From positions 7,222,468-7,286,467 of the forward strand of contig OZ025221.1 of the NCBI GenBank assembly GCA_964019055.1: DNA of 64,000 bases. The letters are read 5' to 3'. The translations under genes and the position numbers were made by a program. The notes under the pieces were generated by a model, which ran no database searches, was not told the origin of the DNA, and saw only the letters and a program-made list of their open reading frames with translations. This DNA is from Anthopleura xanthogrammica (lineage: Eukaryota; Cnidaria; Anthozoa; Actiniaria; Actiniidae). Of the stretch, positions 53,955-64,000 are shown piece after piece. How positions within the stretch are numbered: position 1 is the stretch's first letter; every line of letters starts with the position of its first letter.

Positions 53955-56900
53955 GGCCACCCAAGCTCAGCTCGTGTGGTTAAAAATAAACTGTAAAAGC
54001 TGAATCATCACGGGAAAACCCCTGTTTTACAGACATCCAGCGCAAGCGTTTGTTTGGCACTTTGTGGTTTCTGTTAGTTTACTTCCGAACATCCAACGGA
54101 AGTTTTCGTGTTTTTTTCCGACTGAGAGACGGATATGCAACGAATAAACAACGAAGATTTTTGTGTTCAGTTGTAGACAAATCTTTGTCGAGTAAATTAC
54201 AAAATTGATCTTATTGTTCGTTATAATTTATAATTATTGTATCGTGGAGTTACATACACTTTTATCTTGTATCTTGCTGCCATAAGCATCAACTTTACGT
54301 TCAATATTTTTGGCACAGATTGTCGCAGTAGGAGTAAGCAGCCATGGCTGTCATTGTGATGAAGCTCGTTCCAGGTGGCCAACTGCCAAAATCGTCTTCC
54401 TTTGTCATGACCACTCTCCATAGTACACATACTCTATATTGTATTAAAATGAAATTATGCCATTTCGATGAAATGAGCACGCGCCCTTTGCCATCTTTTT
54501 TGTCTGATACCAATTAATCTTAAAACGCTTAGCCAGTAAACAAAGAAATTGTCCTCGAGGGAATGACTGATATACCTCAACTGAAAAACGATACATTAAA
54601 TACCTTGAAATGAATGTAGGAGCTAGGAGTGAGTTACTATCCGTAGTGGTGGACCGAATGAAGGTTCTCCCGTACCCTCGGGGTTATTCCGTGCCGCCTT
54701 CAATCCACCTCCCACAATACTCCATTCACATGTTGGTTTCTAAGAACGGGAAACCGAAGAACCCCAAAAATCACACTTGTGGCAAGGGGAAAGAAATGTG
54801 GGAAATAAAATATATGAAGATGTAGGATTTAATATTTGTGCTTTCGACACGTGGCATGGTATTTGTTGGGGTGACCCCACTTATACCACCTACTTCGATT
54901 AAACAGCGCCTTAAGGCAAGTTTCGTATTTTGATCACAAGTATCTCTTAGTATTGTGTTTCTGTGGTATGGCATAGCCATTTGGTCCATGCCGATCGGAA
55001 ATAGGATCATTGGTTGGCAAGTAAACCGTAACAGGCCAGAACATACCACACTTTCTCAGCCCTAAGATCAGAAGTCAAGTGATTATGGGGCGATAACTGA
55101 TCGATTTTAGGCAGTTTTACTTTGCCAGAAAATACACGAAATGCGTTTATGAATGAGCCTTTCTCACTACCAGAAGTCGTTGTCACACTTGTCAAAACTT
55201 CTTGTCATCCCGGCTTCACCCCTTTTCTGAAGACACGAGTGAAAAACGTCTGCGCATGCTCGAAGTCTGTATGCAAATTAGTCAAAACGTCTTCGTGATA
55301 TCAGTGTAAAATTATGCAAATTTGACTTTCAAACATGCATCAGTGACAAATAGACTTTACAAAATGCCAACTGAAACTTAAAGTCAGTTCTTGAAAATTA
55401 AGACTTATTCTTTCATATTGTCTTTATTAATACAGTATCTTGGTCTCACAAAAGTATGATCACGATTTTTTTTGTATACTCAGAGAAAACGCACATTTAT
55501 TTTCTCACTAAAACTCTTCTAAATTCTTGGACAACGTGCTGAAAGGCACGCATGCGCAAACATGTCTTTTCTGAATCTGTTACTTCTTCTGACGTCAGAG
55601 TGACTTCATTCTCATTATCTTCACGCAACGCTTCAAATTTGACGTGAAACGAAAGCGTGACGGCTTTAAGTGTAGGCGGGTACGTTCAACAAGTATGAGT
55701 CTCGCTTTCACCTGTTCTAAATATATCCTATTTCAGCTCGATAGGGTAAGTTAGATGGTTATACTTACTCTAAATAAAGTTATGATTCCCTTAGCAAAAG
55801 CACCGTCGTTTTACTTCTATATTAGTGCAGCTTCAAGCACAATGGGTTTTTTTCTTCAAGAACAAAATCTCAAGAAACCGAAATGCTGGTGCTAATGATT
55901 AGATTCAAATAATCGTTTATGTAAACGGAAAGGTAAATATTTCAGGGGCGGATCCAGGGGGGAGCCCGAGGGCCTCGAATTTTTGGTTAGAACTGCCGAC
56001 CCGCCAAACCAAAACAAAACAAAAGAGAGAAAAGCGTTAGGGTTCCAACCGCCAAATCAAAAACAAACAAAAAAAATTGTATATTGAATATTTTCTAATT
56101 AGGAGGGCTTGTAGTCTTCAAGGGGGTTCGGTTGCGGTTCGGACAAACTCCCCGAGCCCCCCACCCTCCCCCTGGATTATCAATTGCGGGGGTGAGGAAA
56201 ATAGGATGAAATACAGGAAGGATGAGTACAGGAAAAAGGAATACAGGAAGGATGAATATCAAATCAAAACAAAATTCGTGAAAGGGCAACAACATTAAAT
56301 ATTCCAAGGAATAAAGAAATGACCCTTTATTACAGATGGCAAGGTTACCAGACAAAATGTCCGTAAAAAACAAATAAATGTAAGGAATTTTAAAAATGTA
56401 ATTTATTTTACGTCGAACATGCAAGGGAGTGCTTGCTGCGTAATAACAAGGTGTCCTCTTTAAGCGAGTTAATATAAGAGTACTAGTAAGAATGAAATTG
56501 CAAAAGGGGAAAAGTGTCGATAGGGGGTTCCACTAGGTTATTTTTGTGCGAATTATTGTAATAAGTAGATGTACATATAGTATCGGGAAGAGAACAAGTG
56601 ACCGTAATAACAAACAGCGGAGCTCAAATATATTCAATTTGGAATTTTTTCGACTGGGTAGAAGGACCATGCTTTTGTGTCAAACACATTGATTTATAGT
56701 TGAATATATCAATATCTTATGTTTAAGAAATGCCAAGTTATGGTTTCTCCAGCGGATTAAAGATTTGCTGTGTCATCAAAGGGAAATACAAACGCAAGCT
56801 TTCGACTTCTTCATCTGGTTTTTCTTGATATAGACTTGTGTCAGGTTGGCGTGACATTTTGAAATGTCTGTTTTTCTCAGTTTTGCTCAATATTAGTGGA

Positions 56901-57432
56901 ATTAGTCCATTCTGAAAAAAATCATTTATTGGGTAAAATAACTGATATGTTAGTGAAAGTGTTTTTCCAATAAATCAGAACCTTCGTTATTTTATATTGC
57001 ACAATCTGTTACGCCGATCATTTTACTCGCCTTGGGCTCCCTGTGGTAGTGTGCTTTAAGCCTAATACTACGTATACTTTCAGTGTTTTTCCACGATCAT
57101 TTTCCTCTTTCTCGCCTTGGGTTCCCTGTGGTAGTGTGCTTTAAGCCTCCTCGTACTACTTTCAGCTTTCAGTATCAATAATACGTAACGTCGTTAGCTT
57201 TTCTTGTTTGTTCAATTCTCGTGACGTTTTAACAATGACTTCCCCCGCATTAACGGAAGCATGCAGAGTCTTTTGTTTTTCGTCTGTAATTCGATGAAGT
57301 GTCAGCCGTGAGCTTTGTGTCGCGACTCTAACAGGGATTTTCCCTGAGGTGTTATATTTAGCCTTATTATGCCTTCCACGAACGCGTCATGTCTATTAAA
57401 AACACTTTACGGTCCTGCGTATCAGCTTTGTC
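53955..57432. other. Gene-free stretch between divergent genes E and F
   Basis: No exon with a recognisable domain. A damaged MITE-like inverted repeat (GGGGCGGATCCAGG near 55944 against CCCCCTGGAT near 56169) is visible. Two direct copies of a unit containing CCCTGTGGTAGTGTGCTTTA lie at about 57039 and 57122. Confidence 0.4.
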
Positions 57433-57440
57433 TATATAAA
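57433..57440 (+). promoter_or_regulatory. TATA box of gene F
   Basis: TATATAAA lies about 150 bp upstream of the gene F ATG at 57591. Confidence 0.65.
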
Positions 57441-57590
57441 CTTGACATGTGCTTTGACTAGCCAGATACTGACAGAGATCAACCAATCATCAACAGGAAG
57501 TTTTCCGGGGAATTTTAAAATACAGCGAGACTTAAGTACAACGATACTTCAGAATTTCTTCACTTCAAATCGCTCGACAGCTAACTCAAA

Positions 57591-59896
57591 ATGCATTGCC
57601 TTAGCCTGGCAATACTCCTATCCATATTGGTTTCTTTGCAGTTCATCGATATAAAAGGTAAAATCAATCATATATATTCGTATCTGAAATTTAAGTAAGG
57701 GCAATTTGAATTTTTGAATTTACGTAATTTAATTTTGCATCGTGTCTTCAAGTACTTTACCAATAAAACCAACCTATAACCGACCTTCTCAAAAAGCAAA
57801 CATCGTAAAAACTAGAATTGATATCATTTTGAAACTTGTATGTTTTTAACCACGACGAAATTCATTTTTTTATTTTTATATAAACTGTGGTTGTTTCCTT
57901 TATTTTCATTGATTTTTCTGTTATTTTTTTTAAGGAGCTCTCGGTTCCGTAGATGTCAAACATAATGAATGTTACAAGAGTAACGCTCTCCTCGACTGTC
58001 CTCTCTACAACGACCCTAGTTCCATGGTCTTGAAGTGGCGCTACCGAGATCTCTCGACAGGAAAATGGCCAAAAATTGCGATAGTTAAACGTGGAAAAGC
58101 AAGGCATTTTCCCTTGAATAGTAACTTGCATGGGAGATTCACTGTACACTTGAACGGTTCACTGGAGATCAGGTCACTTCACCCTGATGATGAGACTTTG
58201 TATCAATGTATAATGATGCAAGGAGGAGATAGGGAAGCTCATTTGATTGAGCTGAATGTTGCTTGTGGTAAGATTTTGTCTTTTCTAAATCACTAAATTT
58301 TAACCTGCAATTTTTACTTCTCTTATTCATAAATACACCATCCATTCATCCATCCATCCAACCATTCAATCACTCACTATCTTCGAAATAATTTGATTTA
58401 TTTTATATTTTCTTTATGAAATAATTTGAAGTGGATTCCCTGTGGCTTTACCGAGAAACAAAGGAATAGCATTCAGTAGAACGGGAGGAAAAGAATACAC
58501 CCACAATAAAATTAACTCCAAGCGTGTTTTAGCTCGATTTCGAAGAACGAACTACCTTGCCTAATGCTTCATAGATAGGAGTTTCCCAGCCGCCCACGTA
58601 CGCTCCATGCATAATTAGAACTTCCGGTTCCTTAAGGTTAAATGTCACGCATGTTTCAGGTCAGACTACTGTTACGAAACGTGAAGTGTGCGTAGAAGAA
58701 GATGTTCTTCTCGACTGTGACGCAAAGTACAGAGCCAACCCGAGAAAGATAAAAGAAATAATCTGGAAAAAGGAAACAGAAGTGAAGCACGGCTCTTCTT
58801 ATTCCAAAGTTGCTGCCGAGGATGATGATAGATTCAAAATCCATGGTAACGGGTCTTTGTTAGTACGGAAGGGAAGAGAAGAGGGTAATACCACTTACAA
58901 GTGTGATGTCTCGAAGACAGATGGAAGCAAAGAGCATACTCATTTGGTTCGAGTAAAAAGCATCAAATGCCAAAATGAAACACAAACGAGAGGTAAAAAC
59001 ATGAAAAACAGTTACGATTCTTCACTAAAAATAATTCGAATAAGCCAGATAAAACCTGGGTTATACAATTTATTTAATAACAATTTAATTTATAAGAAAT
59101 ACTTTAAGGAATTGAACTATGTTAACGAAGTGGTTTTCTCTCATTTTTCTAAACACAGTGACAACCAAGGGGCCTAGTGTTGCCACTCCACGGAAGGCAA
59201 TTGGTAAGCTTAAGTCTGTCATTAAGTAATCTTATATGAAATATTGGATTCCTTACTGTTTGAATACCTTGGGATTTAGAGAACTCTCTCGCTCCAGTAC
59301 TTCTCGTTCGTAGATTACAGTGTCTAGCATCTTGGAGACTGCAGCGATACGAACGTTACTCTTACACCAAATGAAAATCTGAATAGTCTTTTACTAAAAT
59401 TAGCTTATCATTTTCTATATAGTTTGTGGAGGTGTTCTGAACAATCCTGTTGGTACATTCCAATCACCGAATTTCCCAAGAGCATATCCTGCAAACTCTC
59501 ATTGTAAATGGACCATCAGTCTTCCCCAGGACTACACGGCCATCAATGTTACACTAGATCACCTCAACTTGGAGCCTGAAAAAAGATGTCGGTAAGTTGC
59601 ATCATTGTGCCAACTATTTTTGTGCCATGGTCCAGTATGCGAAACGTATACTGCACCTTCAATTCCCTGCACAGAAAGGTTGTTCATCTTCTTACTAAAA
59701 TATTTATTTCTCTCTTGTCAGGTATGATTACCTAGTCGTCTATGACCGACTAGAAAATCAAGTTGGTTGCCATCTTTGCGGATACCACAGCAGATCTGTA
59801 AAGTTCCAAGTCAGGGGGAGGACGGCAGTTATTGCCTTCCATACAGATGGCTCGGTAGAGAAGACTGGTTTCAGGCTCAGCTACCAAGGTGTTTGA
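57591..59896 (+). CDS. Gene F: secreted Ig-Ig-stalk-CUB protein
   Basis: Six exons: 57591-57657, 57935-58267, 58660-58992, 59159-59203, 59423-59591 and 59722-59896, giving 373 residues. The signal peptide is 1-22. Ig1 is about 23-133 (HNECYKSNALLDCP, LHPDDETLYQC, NVAC) and Ig2 about 134-244 (KREVCVEEDVLLDCDAKYRA, TTYKC, IKC). A short stalk of about 15 residues (245-259) lacks the clear KTTxGRVA motif of the others. The CUB is about 260-373 (CGGVLNNPVGTFQSPNFP, HCKWTISLPQDY, CRYDYLVVYDRL). Splice phases match the rest of the family. It is closest in layout to D and E but has the most divergent Ig1. An AATAAA at 60514-60519 is a candidate poly(A) signal. Confidence 0.88.
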
Positions 59897-61078
59897 TCTG
59901 ACTATGCCTCACCCAGAAAAGCCTTTCAGCACGTAAAGGGAAAATAGTTTAGGTAAATGATAAAGAATACATCTTCAAATAATATTAATAATAATATGTA
60001 ATATGTAATATTTTCAACTATTTAAAACATTATATAACATGTCAAAATATCGTTGGGACATAAGAGCAAATCAATATTATCCAACCCTGAAACAAACTCT
60101 TGGCTGATCTAAGTAATAGCATGTCTAACTCACTGATCGAATAGGAATTTAGTGCATGTTGCTTTGGTTTTGGTATTGAAAACCGTAGAATTAAACAAAC
60201 TCTGCTCACATGTGATGCAGAGTCCAGAAATCAAACCTGGACGCCCAAAGGTGAGATGCAAGTACACCTATATCGCTACGCCATTCGTTATTCATTTCTT
60301 GATACATGCAGGGGGAAGAGAATTAGGCAGCGCTGGTTTGGGTTGAACATCTAGCATATCTTGACATGGATAATATTTACTAAATATTAATTATTAATTT
60401 ATATATAATATCATAAATCTTTGCCATGCAAAGGTCTGTCACTAGTCTAGTTGTAATAGTCATACCTATATACATATCAATGATATGCCAAGCAGAGATC
60501 TACTGACCATTGAAATAAAGAGTTCTTTTCTTTAATATTTGATAAAATCGAATGAGAAACGATACCTGAGCCATATCGCTATTGATAATCTTATTTATAT
60601 CAAGTTCAAGCAAATAAACATTGTTTTAAGGAAGTGTTGATCTCTTTGTCGTCTTGACAGTGCACGTGTGCTTCTTCGGTCCTACTGTTGAATTCTTCGT
60701 AAATAAATAGGCCCCAGTTCTCCACTACGTGCGTGTTTTCTGAGCTTAAATCACTTTTGTGTGGTGTTCCCCAGAGATCAGTGCTTGGTCCCAAGTTGTC
60801 AGTTATACTTTATATATGTTGCCTGGGTGATCTGCCACTTTCAATTTAAGTCGATGCCAGTGATGTATTACTAAGAGATTTCTCCGTTTTCCAGCCGGAA
60901 ACAACACGAATACTTCCGTGTGATGTTCGGAATTCTTTTTTTAGTTTAAAAACTAAAACTGAGAAAGCACAAAGTACAAAAGAAACGCTGGATGTCTAAA
61001 ACAGGGGTTTACCCTCGAAGATTCAGCCTTAACATTTTGTTTTTAACCACTGGCACACGAGCTGAGTTCGGCGTGGCC
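59897..61078. other. Spacer between genes F and G
   Basis: Holds the 3' region of gene F, with AATAAA at 60514-60519, and from about 60885 the promoter of gene G. No other exon seen. Confidence 0.4.
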
Positions 61079-61086
61079 TATAAATA
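61079..61086 (+). promoter_or_regulatory. TATA box of gene G
   Basis: TATAAATA lies about 118 bp upstream of the gene G ATG at 61197, within sequence nearly identical to the promoter of gene E. Confidence 0.65.
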
Positions 61087-61196
61087 ACGATCGACTGGCG
61101 TACATCGAGGCATATTCTCCAAGTCCAAAGACACCTTGGAGTGAGAAACCCCGAAGAAGTACCTCATTCAGCCTATATCTTATACCAGAAATCAAA

Positions 61197-62161
61197 ATGC
61201 ATCATACTGTTGTAATACTCATGCTACAGACGTTAGCTTATCTGCTTGTTGTACAAGGTGAGTTTTACTTCTGAATGAAGACAACCATTATCGACGTAAG
61301 GAATACCATTTTAGTTTATATAACAGACGACCTTTGCAATGCAACGCAGTTGTAAATTAGAATAACATGGAGCACTCGTTCAGCAGATGATCTTTCTTTA
61401 TCAAAAACACGTGTTCTTATTAATTGGCAATTTTGATTTTGGTTTATTGGGTTTTCTCTTGTTATTCATATATTTATTTCTGCCTTCCTTTCTTCGCTCC
61501 TTTGTTTGTTTATTTTTTCCCCCTACCGTTCTTTACTTTTTTCCCTGCTTTCTTTCTTTCTTTTTGTTCTTCACTTTCCTATTTTCATCGAAGTTTTTTT
61601 TCCATATTTTTCTTCTTCTTTTCTTTCCTTCTGTTCTCTCCTTTCTTCTCCTATCATTATCTTTGTCTTCCCAAAATATTGTTTGCCATGGCCATATTTC
61701 GTTTGGTGTTTATGCTGAAGGGTACAAGTGCTTCATCAGTTTCATTTATCTTACATATTTTAAAAGTAACATTGAGTTGCCTTTATCTTTCTTCTCAGGT
61801 GCTGCAAAAGACACTCGTGTGAGTCAGACCGGATGTTACAACACCAACATCACTCTGAACTGTACTCATTACTTGCCCTCTATGCCAGGTTTTCCTGTAA
61901 TGCATCTGACTTGGTATATATTAAAGGACAAAACAATGCAAAGACTTGTCAGTATTAGAAATGGAAGGCAAAAATTGTACAATAAGAAGCTCGAATTGAT
62001 GAACAGATTAAACTTACATACAAATGGCTTGTTGGAGATATCCTCTCTTCGTCCTGATGACGAGGCAGTGTACCAATGTAAAGTAAGGGGGGGACCAGAT
62101 AGAATGAAAGTTTACCAAATACAGCTCAGCGTTGCTTGTGGTAAGTTACACATTCAACAAC

Positions 62162-62195
<34 letters not shown>

Positions 62196-62984
62196 GTAAC
62201 AACTGTATTCGTACCATTAAGAGATAACTAAACATTGATGAACGTAATTCCCACTATATATTCTATGTATAATGATTTGGTTAATTAGTGCTATGGCCAT
62301 GCTGCATCTTTGACGAATAAGGCTTTCTGCCACACAAAGATGCAGTAGTATATCATAACATAATTTGTCAGGAATCTTAAAAATTACATTCACATAACAA
62401 CTTTATATTCGGCCCATAAAAAAACATTAATAAGTTGTAATACTAAATGAATTGTTACGAATTTAGGTAAAGTGACGAAAATCGAACGTAAAGTTTGTGT
62501 AGAAGAAGATGTTGTTCTGGAGTGCGACGCGAAGTACAGAACAAACCCGAGAAAGCTGAAGAAAATCTCCTGGAAAAAAGAGACAAATATAGCAAACGTT
62601 CCATTATATGCACGAATCAGTAGCAAGGATGGTTACAGGGTCCACAGTCATTCACTGCTTCTGCCGAAAGGAAGAAACGAGGGAAACGACACATTCAGGT
62701 GTGAGGTCACTAAAAATGATAGAAGCAGGCCAGATATACATCTCATTAAAGCGATCAGTGTCAAGTGTCATAAAGACGCACCACAATCTACTGCAGGTAA
62801 AAAAATAATATCAAGAAAGGAAAAATGACAATATATAAATGAACTATTTATTATAATATTTTCAGTGGTATTTCTTACCACAACATTCACTATTTTGCTA
62901 TTTATCGGGATGTATCTGATACATCTCGATGAATACGTTAATGAGGGATGTATCTACGGGTTAATATCAAGGTACATCCCTTGA
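61197..62984 (+). CDS. Gene G: Ig-Ig protein with predicted transmembrane C-terminus
   Basis: Four exons: 61197-61257, 61799-62140, 62467-62796 and 62866-62984, giving 283 residues. Signal peptide (1-20), Ig1 (about 21-134) and Ig2 (about 135-244) are near-copies of gene E. After Ig2 the next acceptor (ttttcag at 62865) keeps phase 1 but leads into a hydrophobic exon, VVFLTTTFTILLFIGMYLI, followed by a short tail with HLDEYVNEGCIYGLI, then a stop. That predicts a single-pass membrane receptor without stalk or CUB. The tail has a YGLI segment that fits a YxxO sorting motif and only loosely resembles an ITIM. No CUB exon is found before the window ends. It could also be that the true 3' exons lie beyond 64000 and this exon is alternative or fortuitous. 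The first three exons are secure; the last is moderately supported. Confidence 0.75.
62232..62399. repeat. 170-bp interspersed repeat, copy 3 (gene G intron 2)
   Basis: Reverse complement of the copies at 37160 and 52587, in the same relative intron position as in gene E. A CAA microsatellite (about 62155-62190) precedes it, matching the TTG run of gene E. Confidence 0.75.
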
Positions 62985-64000
62985 ATTTGTAATGAGGGAT
63001 TCATTCCCATTACGAACGTATCCCGGTGAGCAGAGTTGCAGACAACCCTGATTGCCGGACCACACGACTTTGACGTCACTGTTTATTCGCTTTGCGCCCG
63101 AACCCTCGTTCTGAGGTAACATTTGCATTGATTATCGAAATGGCCAGGAAAAAATCGACTTAATTTGGGTTACAGTCGGTGGGAATAAGGGGTCCGAAAT
63201 CGCGATTCAACTAAAAGGGAAAAGCAAAATGCAAAGTGGCGTTTGCCCAGATTTCTTGTGTGAATGCAAATAACGAGTCAATAATAAGAAGCGGCAGTTA
63301 TTCATTTCGAGCTCCTTATCTTCACAACATCGAGAGAGAAAAAATATTTAATCTGACATAAATGGAACAGCGAGTTCGTGCCATCAAGTCTTTAGAGGAA
63401 CACGATTCCAGAGTCTTTAATTGGAATGGCTTTGGATAGGCTGTTGGAGATGATTCAGTACAGCTAATTTTAAGGTAAGACCACCATTTTGTCTGTGTTA
63501 GCCATTGGTGATCAATCATGAAATGCCGGGAGTCTTTTCAGATATCCCAACAACACGTCTTCTGATTCATGATGTTTTGTATATTCGTGTCTTCCCATTC
63601 ACTATCCAGCTTGTTGTTGTATAAAAAGTAAGTTTTTCTCTCAACTTCCCTCAGAAGCAAACCGGTAAGCATGGGATGAGGTTTGGGAAGACGTCTAAAG
63701 CTTTGCACTATATTTACAGGAGTCAGTACTCGATGCAAAAAACCTGACCGCTGACCACACCACCGACAAAGGTAGGCTCACCTCAACATCATTACCACTT
63801 TACGTTCTAAATAAAGAACTTTAAGAAACGTCTTTATTTTCTTGAATTTTATTTTATTCAATGACCTTGGTATTCATAAATATAGTAATTTGAAATATTA
63901 TTGAGGCTGTGCGCAAAACTATCCATAAAATCTTTTCGATAAAAATATATAAATAACAACATCAATAAGCTATTGTAATAATCGTGATCTAAAATACATA
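62985..64000. other. Right end of window, no supported gene
   Basis: Directly after gene G short imperfect repeats of GAGGGATGTATC and its complement GATACATC occur (about 62907-63000). The rest shows no Ig, CUB or other recognisable exon. TCTAAATAAAGAA at about 63808 includes an AATAAA. Confidence 0.3.

Noticed and set aside
61387..61798. Long hydrophobic Phe/Leu/Ser extension in front of the gene G Ig1 domain
   Set aside because: It is the pyrimidine-rich intron 1 read in frame. The real signal peptide is in the exon at 61197-61257, as in gene E.

Overview
The window reads as nuclear DNA of an invertebrate animal, most likely a cnidarian (an inference, not proven by any marker gene). The DNA is AT-rich, coding exons are split by GT-AG introns, and non-coding space is full of small inverted-repeat elements. 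No tRNA, rRNA, CRISPR array or bacterial operon is recognisable. Two things dominate: a seven-gene cluster of secreted-type immunoglobulin (Ig) proteins, most ending in a CUB domain, and one nearly complete 15.8-kb virus-like Polinton/Maverick element inserted into the middle of that cluster.

Host genes, left to right. (1) 840-2017 (-): 5' exons of a CARD-domain gene resembling the CARD9/10/11 (CARMA) type. (2) Gene A 3886-8848 (-): signal, three Ig domains, Ser/Thr stalk, CUB. (3) Gene B 11919-17492 (-): signal, one Ig, stalk, CUB, with introns packed with mobile elements. (4) Gene C 39900-41916 (+): signal, two Ig, early stop, no CUB. (5) Gene D 46276-49001 (+): signal, two Ig, stalk, CUB. 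(6) Gene E 51122-53810 (-): same layout as D. (7) Gene F 57591-59896 (+): same layout. (8) Gene G 61197-62984 (+): signal and two Ig domains nearly identical to E, then a predicted transmembrane exon in place of the CUB. I rebuilt the exons by hand: every Ig, stalk and signal exon has phase-1 boundaries, the intron inside the CUB is always phase 2, and every assembled frame closes to a multiple of three. Each Ig domain carries four cysteines, the canonical pair plus one near each end of the domain. Five genes have a clear TATA box 110-165 bp upstream of the ATG.

The Polinton (19583-35428) has about 430-bp terminal inverted repeats starting AGTAGG and a 5-bp direct repeat ACACG at its borders. 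It encodes a protein-primed family B DNA polymerase (broken by one frameshift), a retroviral-type integrase, a likely major capsid protein, a packaging ATPase, several small membrane or coiled-coil proteins, a probable minor capsid protein, a DUF2738-like single-strand DNA-binding protein and a protein with a NUMOD1-like helix-turn-helix. Nearly every gene starts a few bases after an AT-rich ATAAA-type motif. I found no adenain-like protease.

Other elements: a 1,879-bp TTAA-flanked DNA transposon with a truncated transposase ORF, two copies of a 3-bp-TSD MITE, another MITE in gene B, a 5'-truncated LINE tail, a three-copy 170-bp repeat, a MITE-like element that has amplified a 60-bp minisatellite, a (CTGCT)n array, and a hammerhead-like motif of the kind seen with Penelope-type elements. 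Functional interpretation: the Ig/CUB genes look like a fast-changing family of secreted recognition molecules. The immune or self-recognition role is inference from architecture and clustering only.
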